The translations under genes and the position numbers were made by a program. This document shows, piece by piece, positions 37,301-46,740 of a stretch of 54,966 nucleotides of DNA. Under the pieces are notes generated by a model. That model did no database searches and had not been told where the DNA came from. It was given only the letters and a program-made list of their open reading frames with translations. The stretch is from positions 1 through 54,966 of the IMG/VR virus record IMGVR_UViG_3300020156_000036; one strand, given 5' to 3'. Positions within the stretch are counted from its first letter, which is position 1. Each line of letters starts with the position of its first letter. The stretch is from a virus.

Positions 37301-40300
37301 ATCGACTTCTACTGCCTCAACACGGCTAGCGTCAGCCTTACCTAGTTCAAGATCAGAAACAGCATCCTCAACTTCAGCTGTTCGAGCCAACAGGCCTGTC
37401 GTCGGAGTCTGTACCTGAGTTTCAAGAGTTGATACGCGAGTAACTGAGGCCTTGCCGCTATCCAGATCGGACACGGCATCCTCCAGTTGGGTGGCGCGTG
37501 CCATCAAGCTGATTTCGTCGCTGTGGTCAAACAGCGGAGACATCTCGCGGACTTTTGCAGTTCCGCCAGCTGAATTACGAAGAGGTTGCCACGCTATTCT
37601 AACATATACAGTACCATCAACCAACGTGGTATCAACGCCATCCACCCCGATACCAAATGTGCGAGTAATCTCACTTGCACCAAGAGGAGTGGGATAAAGT
37701 GCCGTGCTCTGGCTGCCGAGGTAAACGCCATTAGCGTCAAATCGATAAGCCACGAACCGACCAGTGTCTGCGACACCATATTGCTCATGAAGTACACGGA
37801 CTTGATAGGCTTTACCGGCAACGAGACGCTTAACTCGCTTGTGGGCGATGTTTTGCTGACTATTAAACTCTATATTCGGACCGACCGCATCAACGGTGAT
37901 ACGGCCCACAGGCATGTCCGGTGGAGCAAAGGCGCTAGCACCTTGAGTATGGCGAGTTCCGGTAGCGTCAATGACAGGGCTATCAATGCCAGCCAACGAA
38001 GCTTCTACGACACTTACGCGGCTTGCATCAGCTTTGCCAAGGTTTAGACTGGCAACAGCGCTATCGAGCCCAGCCACCCGAGCAAGAATACCCGTGGTCG
38101 GGGTATTGATCGACTGTTCCACAACCGACAGACGACTCGCACTGTCCTCAGTCGCTTCCTCGACTTGACCCACTCGAACCTTGAGTCCAGTAGTCGGGTT
38201 ATCTATATCGGCTTCAACTTCTTCAACTCGGTCCTCAAGCAACGCCCGTGCCTGATTGGCCGCAGCCAAACCTTGAGTCAGCCTAGTGTCGAGTTCGCCA
38301 ACACTAAGGTTAAGGTTGCTGATAGCAGTATCTAGCGCCGTTTGTGCGCGCTGCTCAGCTTCAGTAATCAATCCCGGTACAGCATCAATCGCACTCAAGA
38401 CGCCATCTCGAGGACGTCCCCCGATATTTACAGTGTCATCACTTACATTGGAGCCACCCGGAATGGACACTGGGTCCTCGAGCCCCACGTAAACCCAATC
38501 CGAGACCCAGTTGTCTTGAGTCCTAAAGCGGCCGCGAACGATGTAATCTTCGCCAGCGATAATATTTCTGAAATCACCGATAGGATTTGACGCAGGCAGA
38601 GGCTGGCCAGCACTGTCAAAAATGCCTTCGCCTTCTGAATCAAGCTGGGCAAACTCAACATCCAGATACTGAATGTCACCAGCCGTGATCGGGTCAGCAA
38701 TCACCGCGATCACAGGATAAGATGAACCAGTCGCCGCAGTCCTCACGACCGCTATGGCATCAAAACCCGTCGGCGCCAGAACAGTCTTACGAACCTCAAT
38801 CCCAAGAACAGTGGTAGGTGTTGAGAAATCACCTCGGCGAAGCAAAGTTCTAATCTCAACATCGATCAGCGTCTGGATATCCAGGTCAGGGTCATCGGGG
38901 TCATAAGCCGGACGCTGAATAGGCGGAGTTTTGAAGACTCGTGTATCAGAGCCCAGGATAGGCAACGTGTTCCAAGAACCGCCACTATACCGCCACCGAG
39001 CAACAAAGCCCTGAATAGGATTGTTCGCCGTCTCCACAACGTCGTAGAGAACCTCGACACCATCAGGCTCGCCACGAGTACTGATAATGCGCGGCTTAGG
39101 AGCAGCCTCACGTGGTTTCAGACCAGTACTGATATCCGGTATAGGACCAGTTTCAGCGGCTTCAATAATGTCTGCAATATACGGAGAAGCAGAGATGCGG
39201 ATAGACGACGCATCTTGTGAGTCGAAGTTATCGATTTCAACATCTTCAGTAACCAGGTTCGTTTCACCGAACACAACCAAGTCATCTTTATGCGGGGCAT
39301 CTGCCTCCGCCAAAGGAACCTGGAAATACAAGTTACGAGACGAACCTGGGTTATTTGTCAGTGCGATGCCAACAATAGACTCAGCCGCCCTGCGCACGTC
39401 AATCGAATAATCCAGACCGACATCCATCTCTGCGGCGAAATCTACACGAATGCCAGTAACCATCGTCTTCTCGGCATTAAACCACCGATTGACGACTCGA
39501 CCAGCAGCCTTGCCATAAAGTGCTGCGTGGTGTGAGACTTTGATGCGATCACCGTAGGTTGCGGTAACCCCGTCAAACCCAGCCGTGAACTCATGCACTT
39601 CAGTCTTGTATTCCCGCTTAGCGAGGTAGACTCGACCTTCTTTGAAAGCACGCTCTAACGTACAGGCATACGGAAGACGCAGAGTTTCAAACTGGGTGGC
39701 GTTCTCAGCAGTGTAGCCGTCAGCATACACCCAGACTTCATCAGCACCAGAGCTCTCGTCAAGGTTCTTGAACTCGACGAAAACGGCATGGATTTCGTCT
39801 TGGAACTCGCGCCGATACTTATATGCTGAAACATTTACCGCGCTGAACACTTGACGCGGGATTGGTTTTTCCCAATCTGTAACAAAACACAGGTCTTCAC
39901 CTGACCAGTAGGTGCTGAAACGACCTGCTTGCCCACAGACTCGCATCAAATCTTCTTGAGACATTTCGTCAGTGACGAAAATGCCAGCCCTCCAGTCATT
40001 GGCTTCAATCAACTGATAGGCAGTCTCACAAGAACCGTTGATTTCTTCAGGTGTGAGAGGATTATTCGCCGGAGGCCCTGTCAGCACCCACCGCAGACAC
40101 GCTGCCATGTTAGAGGACGGTTCTGCAGTATCCCAGTTCCCATTCTTAAAAACTGGTACGATGGGAGTGACTACACCACTGACAACGGGCAAGGTGCCGT
40201 TCAGGTCTCCTGAGGACTTAATCCGCAGGACGATACAGGAAAGGTTTTCGTCATTGATGGGCTTGCGGTTGAATACAGACCGAACGGCGGTCCAGTAAGT

Positions 40301-41401
40301 ATCCCAAACCGATGTATCATCAAAACGGTTGTCATAATCATAAGCCTTGACCCGAACCTTGTACTGTTTGGTCTGGTCAGGCAGGTTGAACGAATACGTA
40401 CGGCGAATGGCGTTCTGAGTGCGAGCGTTGATATAGAACGAACCAGCCGGCATGAGCTGACCATTCTTGTTATATGCAGCAGGCAAGCCAGCATTGACCC
40501 AGGCTTCAGTGTCTACTTCCGCATATTGAATTTGCCCCGCGACTTCTTCGTTTTTCTTGCGGCCCTTATCATCAGTAAAGTTCAGGCCATTCGGGAGGGT
40601 GATGTCGATCTCAGCACGATCGGCGCCTTCTTGAAGAGTGGCGACTTCCCAGGTGCCGTGCAGGTCCAGTTCGTCGTTTCGATTCTCTTGAAACTTTGAT
40701 TGCCTATACAGGTTGCTGTTACGTGGACCAGGCGTCAGAAAATATTCGATCTGATAATCTGAAGCTGGATAATCAGCGAGCAGAGTCTCGCCGATCTTAA
40801 TATCTTCAACCTGACATGGTCCGTAGTGCACGCCAAAGATGACGTTAATCCAGGACTGGTCTCCGCGGTTTTCTGTATAACCAAGTGCTGCTACATCGAA
40901 ACCAACCCGCTGACGACCTAGCACAAGAGGCATGGGATAGCGTCGGCGAATGTTATTCGATTGATCTCTTAGAGACCCACTATCGTTTGCGTCTGCGAGC
41001 TGTTCAGGATGGTTAGGCGGGAACAAAGCTGTAGTCAGCACAGCTCCGGCCACTTGAACTGCAGCAGCGGCCCACGGTCCATACATTGCGCCAACTACAA
41101 TGGCAGCAACCTGAACGAAGATTTGGAACGCTGTCCGTAGCGGATTGTCACCATGCGCTTTGACATCGATGACAACCAAGTCGCCATCAACCAAGCATCG
41201 ATCTAGCGCCTCAGGTGTCTTGGGCTGCAGCTCGCCGTTGACTCGGATTTCTACACGCGGCAAATCAACGTAGTCAAGCTTCTTCTGAGCAATCGCACAG
41301 CGAAGGGCTCCGGCCAGATTATTACCAGGCACTGTCCTAAGACGCTCAATCCGAGGCTTGAGCGGCTCAGGTGAAATGATAACGTCGTTACCGGAGCTCA
41401 T
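34367..41401 (-). CDS. Tail tip protein J-like (central fibre / host specificity)
   Basis: 2344 residues, lambda gpJ-like. The first 600 residues carry the classic start (NNLAGALRCAIAQKK, GDLVVIDVKAHGDNPLRTAF, RRRYPMPLVLGRQRVG). A transmembrane-like hydrophobic stretch, IFVQVAAIVVGAMYGPWAAA, lies near residue 100. Fibronectin-like domains follow to about residue 1000. Then comes a helical spacer with at least five GKADASRV-type repeats (near residues 1125, 1317, 1357, 1396, 1595, with a variant at 1825). Between them are two homologous lectin-like domains (about 1139-1287 and 1412-1563). The C-terminal 400 residues probably contact the receptor. Confidence 0.92.
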   Translation of the reverse strand: MSSGNDVIISPEPLKPRIERLRTVPGNNLAGALRCAIAQKKLDYVDLPRVEIRVNGELQPKTPEALDRCLVDGDLVVIDVKAHGDNPLRTAFQIFVQVAAIVVGAMYGPWAAAAVQVAGAVLTTALFPPNHPEQLADANDSGSLRDQSNNIRRRYPMPLVLGRQRVGFDVAALGYTENRGDQSWINVIFGVHYGPCQVEDIKIGETLLADYPASDYQIEYFLTPGPRNSNLYRQSKFQENRNDELDLHGTWEVATLQEGADRAEIDITLPNGLNFTDDKGRKKNEEVAGQIQYAEVDTEAWVNAGLPAAYNKNGQLMPAGSFYINARTQNAIRRTYSFNLPDQTKQYKVRVKAYDYDNRFDDTSVWDTYWTAVRSVFNRKPINDENLSCIVLRIKSSGDLNGTLPVVSGVVTPIVPVFKNGNWDTAEPSSNMAACLRWVLTGPPANNPLTPEEINGSCETAYQLIEANDWRAGIFVTDEMSQEDLMRVCGQAGRFSTYWSGEDLCFVTDWEKPIPRQVFSAVNVSAYKYRREFQDEIHAVFVEFKNLDESSGADEVWVYADGYTAENATQFETLRLPYACTLERAFKEGRVYLAKREYKTEVHEFTAGFDGVTATYGDRIKVSHHAALYGKAAGRVVNRWFNAEKTMVTGIRVDFAAEMDVGLDYSIDVRRAAESIVGIALTNNPGSSRNLYFQVPLAEADAPHKDDLVVFGETNLVTEDVEIDNFDSQDASSIRISASPYIADIIEAAETGPIPDISTGLKPREAAPKPRIISTRGEPDGVEVLYDVVETANNPIQGFVARWRYSGGSWNTLPILGSDTRVFKTPPIQRPAYDPDDPDLDIQTLIDVEIRTLLRRGDFSTPTTVLGIEVRKTVLAPTGFDAIAVVRTAATGSSYPVIAVIADPITAGDIQYLDVEFAQLDSEGEGIFDSAGQPLPASNPIGDFRNIIAGEDYIVRGRFRTQDNWVSDWVYVGLEDPVSIPGGSNVSDDTVNIGGRPRDGVLSAIDAVPGLITEAEQRAQTALDTAISNLNLSVGELDTRLTQGLAAANQARALLEDRVEEVEADIDNPTTGLKVRVGQVEEATEDSASRLSVVEQSINTPTTGILARVAGLDSAVASLNLGKADASRVSVVEASLAGIDSPVIDATGTRHTQGASAFAPPDMPVGRITVDAVGPNIEFNSQQNIAHKRVKRLVAGKAYQVRVLHEQYGVADTGRFVAYRFDANGVYLGSQSTALYPTPLGASEITRTFGIGVDGVDTTLVDGTVYVRIAWQPLRNSAGGTAKVREMSPLFDHSDEISLMARATQLEDAVSDLDSGKASVTRVSTLETQVQTPTTGLLARTAEVEDAVSDLELGKADASRVEAVEVDLNTPTTGIKARVADMTLAIGNLNTGKADASRVAILEASVSNVGSNRITEPTGANFTRDPSANPAGPLGTAYVAQDAGGYYANFTDARAIAPQPLSPLALGKVYKVSVQFDQVGAPADARFVRYSWDADGNYLGGSSLLDVNYAVGSHEVSLTFARSGGGVTGVDSFFPANAAFGRVSFSSMRAPGAGASVKVRSMSALQDITETHTAAARIGLLETATANLETGKAEASRVTTLEAQSQAAVAASGGFINKNAQMALWPENTTTGVPTHWAKSGPDGTRVPGEVAQYGFKVTAPAGGSAYLAQTTEPGTWVKDQYMVVEGHFRLDAGTLHGAGVRVREVDNGGTTLDSHLIPFTTDPNNSMGVAIGDGQIGRTYRFSKLIRAVNPNTTRARIDPSAHQGGLGTVVSENSLTWYLCGIRPARPEEIETQQARGSFSSVAARIASTEQANSNLQLLKADASRVTTVEARVDALSMIEGNMSFDRGVEGWAQDVAWTPANPSIWQPIATYRGYSNLLRATGNYRQLYSLNKFPVDVNEEYDISTRFLVHGSGQARVYAGIKCFDSAGNLVGAANGNIYLLTSGQLYNPLDIIELSTKIGGNSGLAFPAGTTHIRLVFLANYDSNPDIGVSIDHLRIDGLDAELYARVTETEEAVADLEGRTMARWAIGAAVPGADAFIEARAELTPGAPPTSSVAIGARQFAVFNPQGQDWKKALEVSNGNVVLTGGLQAGAFIRLGNGQGWPVALRSVDFSAADGEVVSFGTDLGGLPALTFAMNNLAPLAAGETYDVRAENLTQTGFTMRAKINVPGTPSAQSISGPDVAVTIEGFPGYYIARGALPESADGVYTVAANGQQNHFVQGSSGGAIEFGNEDYQSTTLYVYARKGGVWTRVATLFAPTEADPDMYPPGPQTVTEFWSISSDVQVGSGMTDLAIVRGGSSNGMAGSVTGVGPYTWQSAGSSSGVRTATPNGQKTRVTVRPQ

Positions 41402-41786
41402 AAGCGCCTTCTAACCTTCTTAACCACGTCTTCTTCTGGAACGTATCGACACAGGTTCCATAAACCCGGCGAGCGTGCAAGAAGTTGTGAGCATCAAGCA
41501 TGAGGCCCACGTGAGCAACTCTTTCGCCTACTCGTAGAAGCACAACAGCTCCAGCTTTCAGCTCACATTTTTTCCAAGCTGCAACTCTTTCCTGCATTGC
41601 CTGAGCAACGAAGGTAGGGTTTTCAGCCTGCTCAACAGGATACCAGCCGTCCATTCCAGGTGAGTCAAGACCTAGCCAGTTTCGACGGCCCCAAGCTACA
41701 CAGCCTCGGCAGTCCCAACCTGAAAGATCAAAACCATTCAGTTTGTATGGGACAGTGAGAACCTTCTCTGCTGCCTCATAGAACAT
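41388..41786 (-). CDS. NlpC/P60-family peptidase, tail component
   Basis: 132 residues from ATG 41786, whose TAATG overlap with the preceding stop fixes the start. The catalytic Cys lies in SGWDCRGCVAW, the His in VAHVGLML and a further His in NFLHARRVY. Typical of tail-tip K-like proteins that cut peptidoglycan cross-links during DNA entry. Order matches lambda-type tail modules (L/M, K, J). Confidence 0.85.
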   Translation of the reverse strand: MFYEAAEKVLTVPYKLNGFDLSGWDCRGCVAWGRRNWLGLDSPGMDGWYPVEQAENPTFVAQAMQERVAAWKKCELKAGAVVLLRVGERVAHVGLMLDAHNFLHARRVYGTCVDTFQKKTWLRRLEGAYELR

Positions 41787-42259
41787 TAGAACAGTCCTGG
41801 AGTTCTCGCCATCACGTACCTTGCAGCGCATGCAGGTTCACGCTTAAAGTCGCGTGGTGAGATAGTGAAACTAAGTCTGTTGTCGTCCACCTCCACATCG
41901 TCCATCCTCACACCGATGAGCGACTGCTCAACGACATCAGGTTCAGAAAGGCGGACAACACGAACGTCCAGACGAGGCCTGTTTTTGACTGTTCGAGCAG
42001 CCAACATCAGACTACCGTCGATGTTATCAACCTCAAGCCTAGCAGTTTTGCTAGGCTCGTCCATACTAGCCCCGCCAAAGCCTACTGTAAACGCGGCAAA
42101 CTTGTAGAAAACCCCACCGCTAGTCACTCCATCTGGGTGATCACAGACACGGATAGGTTCAGCCAGATTTGCAGCCGTGATAGTCAGAAGAACTGCCTCA
42201 GGCTCGACCACCGAGGAATAGGCGTTCTTGATCGCATCATCAGACAGGTCTTGAGCCAC
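41786..42259 (-). CDS. Minor tail protein, DUF1833 family
   Basis: 157 residues. YSSVVEPEAVLLTITAANLA, then PIRVCDHPDGVTSGGVFYKF, then GASMDEPSKTARLEVDNIDG and LSFTISPRDFKREPACAARY is the standard DUF1833 pattern, which occupies the position of lambda gpL-like tail-tip proteins. ATG and TAA overlaps with both neighbours. Confidence 0.85.
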   Translation of the reverse strand: MAQDLSDDAIKNAYSSVVEPEAVLLTITAANLAEPIRVCDHPDGVTSGGVFYKFAAFTVGFGGASMDEPSKTARLEVDNIDGSLMLAARTVKNRPRLDVRVVRLSEPDVVEQSLIGVRMDDVEVDDNRLSFTISPRDFKREPACAARYVMARTPGLF

Positions 42260-43155
42260 TACAGCACCTGTATTTGAAGGCCGAATGATGCCATTTTATC
42301 AGCACCTAGACCAGAGTAAACGGGCTCACCATCCGGAAGCCACGTAGCACGACACAGCTGAAGAGTATCAGGGCGAACAAACCAAAAGGGTTCGCTGCCA
42401 GTTCTAAAGAACTTATCCAGGATGGCATGGCCTTCTTGGTTCACCTTCACACTACCACGTGCCAAGTACCACGGTACAGTAGTCACTTTCTTAGTCAGAG
42501 TAACACCAGTCTCGCCTTGAAAGCCCTTACGGGTTGGGATAGGTTCAACTGAGAAGTTGTCGGCACGAATATGAGGCAGCTCAGATGGCCAATGTGGCAA
42601 GTCAAGATCAGGATTGATTGAAAGACCCGGGTCCCAACAACGATACTTAGTTTTCGAAGAAGGTAGGGCTTCCAAATAAGGCTTCATCAGCAGTAGATGA
42701 GCGTTGCCAGCGCTTTGAGACGTGCCTAGCAGACGCAGTCGAGCTCTGGTGGCGCCGGCAGGAACAATACGCCGAGCATGAGAAAAGTGAAACGAGCTTG
42801 CCAACCCAAGTCGCGGATTGCCGTCACCAAATCGAACAATCGGAATCTCAACAGCAGCCCCCACCATTGCATTGGCTGCATCATAGTATCGAACCGTCAG
42901 TTGAGACGTTCCCCGCGTAAAGACGTGGTGGCCGAATACTTCTATTGTCTGACCAGCGGTAACTGCCACATCATAAACTGTTCCGCTGGTAATGCTGACT
43001 GTTTCAGGATTGGCTACTACCTTTTCGGCTTGTAGCACAGTACGGCCTTCATAGCCGTATGTATTCTCGTTCGCAGTTAACACAGCTCCAGCGCTGGGAC
43101 TCCAGGCGGTAACACCATCCTGAAAGCCTGCATTAGTGAGACCATTGCCCGGCAT
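42259..43155 (-). CDS. Minor tail protein with N-terminal lectin-like domain
   Basis: 298 residues. Residues 1-165 form a jelly-roll-like region (NAGFQDGVTAWSPSAGAVLT ... GTSQLTVRYYDAANAMVGAA) resembling carbohydrate-binding modules. Residues 190-298 contain FSVEPIPTRKGFQGETGVTL and HAILDKFFRTGSEPFWFVRP, a tail distal-tube-like domain as in gpM-type proteins. The extra N-terminal domain probably decorates the tail tip. Start ATG 43155 overlaps the tape-measure stop. Confidence 0.75.
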   Translation of the reverse strand: MPGNGLTNAGFQDGVTAWSPSAGAVLTANENTYGYEGRTVLQAEKVVANPETVSITSGTVYDVAVTAGQTIEVFGHHVFTRGTSQLTVRYYDAANAMVGAAVEIPIVRFGDGNPRLGLASSFHFSHARRIVPAGATRARLRLLGTSQSAGNAHLLLMKPYLEALPSSKTKYRCWDPGLSINPDLDLPHWPSELPHIRADNFSVEPIPTRKGFQGETGVTLTKKVTTVPWYLARGSVKVNQEGHAILDKFFRTGSEPFWFVRPDTLQLCRATWLPDGEPVYSGLGADKMASFGLQIQVL

Positions 43156-46100
43156 CAGACTCTCCGTTTAGGACGTGGCGTTGATTTTTGAGCCTTGTCG
43201 ACAACGCCTCGACGCCCAGCGCTCATGATGCCTTCATCGATCAAAGGCTCCAAGCGAACTTTGGTGTTACCTTGATCGTCCTTCTCCATCGTAGCCTTAG
43301 CGGGCACGCCCGTAGCATTGATGATGGACAGACCTAGATTAACATCACCCTGACGAACATTCGTTTCAGTACGATTAGGCAGGACTCGACCCGCTTGGTT
43401 AAAAGCGACATATTCAGGCCCATTCTCACCGACTTTGACAACTTCGCCGGACTGGAAGTTGGCGCCACCAGCAGCTTTCTTACCGAAGCCAAAGAAGCTA
43501 CCAATGGAGCTGGCAATCGACCCGAAATCAAAACCTCCGCCTCCACCTTGCTGGTTCATCAAAGCCGCGATCTGCTCAGCAAAGAAGTCGTAAAGGATGT
43601 CGAGAGCGTTTGAAAGACCTTCGACAGACTTTTCTTCAATGGTGTCAGCAAAAGCTTGGCCCCAATCACCACCTCGGTAGGCTTCAAGGAGCGCGTCCTT
43701 AATGGGGTCAAGTACGATGCCTTTGATCTTACCTTTCAGTTCAGCTTCATCGAGGTCTTCTTCATCACGAGTAACTCGGTTTTCTGCGGCCTCAGGAGTC
43801 AGACCGCCCTGCTCAACTAGAGCACGAATACGCTGCAAACGATCAATAATCCGATCAAGCTCACGTACGCGTTCACTGTTACCAGCAAGCCTAGCCAACT
43901 CACGCTGAAGCAAAAGGTCTTGCTCTTGCAGGAACGCCTGCTGCTCTAGTCGAGTCTGACGGGCTTCTTCATCTTTCTCGCGCTGTTCATCAGCACGCTC
44001 ACGTGCTTCTTCAGCAAGTTCAGTCTGACGTGCCAGTTCACGGGCGGCTCGAAGCTCATTTATATGAGCCTTGGCCATCTCTTCTGCTTGCTCAGGCGTA
44101 TATTGCTGATCAATAAGTTCAGCAATCAAACGACGACGAGTAATCTCATCTTCGGTAAACTGGGCAAGACTCTCTGCTCCAGCTTCCCGCTGAAGTTGAG
44201 CCCGACGCTCGAGCTCTGCCATTTCACGGCGAGCCTCTAGTTCCTCCCGGGTTTCCTCCCTTCTAGAGCGTCCACGGCGGCCACCCGTTGAACCCTCTCC
44301 ACCTCCTCCATTGACCGTGGTAATGTTTGAAGTGTTAGGAGAGGGCCTCTCGAGAGTGGGGTCGTCAATAGACTCGAAGATGACATTGCGTGCAGAAACA
44401 GCCTGCCGCAACATATCATTGTTGTCGTTGTAGACCGCTACAGCGTTACGATACTCTTGTTCGGCTGTTCTCAGGGCCTGGCTGGCGTTTGGAGAAGCAG
44501 CAGCTTCAAGCGCCCGTCGCTCCAGATCAGCGCTACTGGAGTATCGGCTCGAACCACGTGGGAAACCGGCTTCTCGGAAGAGTCTGTCACGAGCGTTATC
44601 AACTCGTTCTCGGTTATCTGTCTGGAAGATATCGGACCAGTTTCCGCCGGTTTGCGCTCTACGCAGGTCCGTGATTTGCTCATCAAGTTTTTCAAGCCTT
44701 TGCTGCCGTTGGGCGGCAGTCAGATATTTCACATACTCTGCAGCATTCGCTGCAGCAACAGCGACTGAGTCATAAGCAGAGGCACTATCGCGAGCATTCC
44801 TAGCAGCTTCAGTAGACGCGCGAGCACCATCTCGCTGCTCACCAGCCAACGTATCTACACGCTGGGCAGTTTCCCCAGCAGACTGCTCCATCTCTTCAAG
44901 AGTCGCACGCAGATTATCGCCAGCAGCTTCAGCCTTAGCAGCCTCAGTAGAGAAGTAAGCCAAGGCACCGGCCACGACCATAATCGCGATGCCGATTGGG
45001 CCACCGAAGAAGCCCATAGCCACGCCCAAACCGCGCATAGCCACGGCTGCAGCATTTGCCACAGCAGTGCTGGCACTCATTGCTGTGCGAAGAACCCGCT
45101 GGGCGTTACTCACACGTTGAAGCGAGCCCGACAACGCAACATGCTGCGCATTGAGACGAGCTTCAGCTAAAGCAAGTTCATCCGTAACTCGTTTCAGCTG
45201 CATACGATTGGCGATCATTGCCTTCGTAGCAGTATCTCGAGCGGCCGTAGCAGCACCTTGGTCAGCACCACTTACAAACTGACCACGATTTCTGCCCGAA
45301 GCAATCCCGGCAACTGCAGCGCGCTGTTGTTCAGCAAGCGCAATATTTTGCTGATAGGCCAACGCTTCTTGACGAAGCTGGTTAATCCGCTCCTGAGTAG
45401 CCACCACGCTTTCACGAGCTGCATCTCGATCAGCCTGGGCCTTACGAAGCAGGGCTCCAGCACTGGCTCGAGCGGCCTGAGCTTCAAGTTGGAAGGCTGT
45501 ACGACCTTGCATCAGGCTTGCAACGAACTTAGCGTTCGAAACAGCAGCCTGTTGCAGAGGCACAGTCATGCGACCGACCACAGCGCCGCCCACTAGAGCA
45601 GCAGACACGATGACAGCCTGAGCCATCAGGTCAAAGTCGTTAGCAACTTTTTGAGTAAACTCAGCAACGCCAGTCGAGACGCCCAAAGCACGATCAAACG
45701 TACCAAGGAACTCAGTAGCTTCATTCTTCAGCAGAGTGAATGACTCACCAATAGTAGCACGAGTGCGACCAAACTGCTCGTCAATCTGCGGACCATATTT
45801 CAGAATCGCTGAGAAGACTCGATCTGAAGTAAGTTCACCCTCGGCACCCAACTTCTTCAGCTGACCGATCGTGACCCCAAACTCAGTCGCAATAGCCCGA
45901 GCAATCAGAGGTGAGTTTTCACGAATGGAGCGAAGTTCATCACCTTGAAGATTACCAGAGGCAAGAGCCTGACCAAGCTGTGTGATGGTGCTGATCTGTT
46001 CAGCAGTAGTAGCACCACCAGCCTTCACGGCCTTGTTGATCAGCTCCGTGACACGAAGACGTTGGTAATCAGTGGCGTTAAGCTCTTGGGTTGATCTGGT

Positions 46101-46484
46101 GACCCGAGCATAGATATCAGCAGTCTGGATATACTCGGAGCGAGTCTCACGAGCAGTTTCCATAAGCTGACGTTGACGAGCACCAAGGCTCTCGATTTCG
46201 ACACCAGCAGCAGCAAGCTTGTTACCGGTGGAAGTCCAGGCATCAGCAAGTTGCTGAGCTTCTCTGACTACGGCCCCGACAGCAATAGTCGCGATAGCTT
46301 GGCCCATGCTAAACTGCATGCGGCGACCAGCAGCAGAAACCTGCCGCTCCATGCGATCAGCCGACAGGCCCATCGCACTCATTTCACGGTTAAACTGAGC
46401 GCGACTCATGCGGACGTTGCCGAGATAGCGAGTAGTCCGAGCATCAAGCTCCAGAACTACCTTATCTGCGACAACGTCCACCAT
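43155..46484 (-). CDS. Tail tape measure protein
   Basis: 1109 residues; its length fits a flexible tail of roughly 150-170 nm if the usual 1.5 angstrom per residue rule holds. The N-terminal conserved block (ISTITQLGQALASGNLQGDE, LRSIRENSPLIARAIATEFG, LGAEGELTSDRVFSAILKYG) is the tape_meas_nterm pattern. Hydrophobic segments occur near 495-520 (GPIGIAIMVVAGALAYFS). A very long charged coiled coil follows (about residues 740-900: EREARQTRLEQQAFLQEQDL type). The C-terminus is basic. Confidence 0.93.
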   Translation of the reverse strand: MVDVVADKVVLELDARTTRYLGNVRMSRAQFNREMSAMGLSADRMERQVSAAGRRMQFSMGQAIATIAVGAVVREAQQLADAWTSTGNKLAAAGVEIESLGARQRQLMETARETRSEYIQTADIYARVTRSTQELNATDYQRLRVTELINKAVKAGGATTAEQISTITQLGQALASGNLQGDELRSIRENSPLIARAIATEFGVTIGQLKKLGAEGELTSDRVFSAILKYGPQIDEQFGRTRATIGESFTLLKNEATEFLGTFDRALGVSTGVAEFTQKVANDFDLMAQAVIVSAALVGGAVVGRMTVPLQQAAVSNAKFVASLMQGRTAFQLEAQAARASAGALLRKAQADRDAARESVVATQERINQLRQEALAYQQNIALAEQQRAAVAGIASGRNRGQFVSGADQGAATAARDTATKAMIANRMQLKRVTDELALAEARLNAQHVALSGSLQRVSNAQRVLRTAMSASTAVANAAAVAMRGLGVAMGFFGGPIGIAIMVVAGALAYFSTEAAKAEAAGDNLRATLEEMEQSAGETAQRVDTLAGEQRDGARASTEAARNARDSASAYDSVAVAAANAAEYVKYLTAAQRQQRLEKLDEQITDLRRAQTGGNWSDIFQTDNRERVDNARDRLFREAGFPRGSSRYSSSADLERRALEAAASPNASQALRTAEQEYRNAVAVYNDNNDMLRQAVSARNVIFESIDDPTLERPSPNTSNITTVNGGGGEGSTGGRRGRSRREETREELEARREMAELERRAQLQREAGAESLAQFTEDEITRRRLIAELIDQQYTPEQAEEMAKAHINELRAARELARQTELAEEARERADEQREKDEEARQTRLEQQAFLQEQDLLLQRELARLAGNSERVRELDRIIDRLQRIRALVEQGGLTPEAAENRVTRDEEDLDEAELKGKIKGIVLDPIKDALLEAYRGGDWGQAFADTIEEKSVEGLSNALDILYDFFAEQIAALMNQQGGGGGFDFGSIASSIGSFFGFGKKAAGGANFQSGEVVKVGENGPEYVAFNQAGRVLPNRTETNVRQGDVNLGLSIINATGVPAKATMEKDDQGNTKVRLEPLIDEGIMSAGRRGVVDKAQKSTPRPKRRV

Positions 46485-46485
46485 C

Positions 46486-46740
46486 TCACACCTGTATAGA
46501 GGGGTCGTCGCGCTCGCGCAAACCCTTCAGCTCTTGTTCGTACCACTCCTGGGTGGGTGGCTCAGTGACTATCTCAGTAGCAGTCTTGATATTATGCTCT
46601 TCGACAATCGCTGTATACTGCCAGAGTGTGAGCTCCTCGATCTGAAATGGGCTCAGACCGCCAAGCGTTACTCCGTCTGCGTACGCCGCGGCGAGGTTGA
46701 ACCAGCCGTCTCTGGGGTCTTCGTCGTCGCGGCTTCCCCG
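46486..46740 (-). CDS. Tail assembly chaperone, -1 frameshift extension
   Basis: Reading continued in the -1 frame from the GGGAAAC slip site through to TGA at 46486. The joint protein would be about 216 aa (132 from the first frame, 84 from this one). The extension begins after the slip and includes WFNLAAAYADGVTLGGLSPF and QIEELTLWQYTAIVEEHNIK, typical of gpT-like or second chaperone domains. It has no own start codon or ribosome-binding site. It lies directly before the tape measure, where gpG/gpGT pairs sit in siphophages. Confidence 0.8.
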   Translation of the reverse strand, partial: RGSRDDEDPRDGWFNLAAAYADGVTLGGLSPFQIEELTLWQYTAIVEEHNIKTATEIVTEPPTQEWYEQELKGLRERDDPSIQV

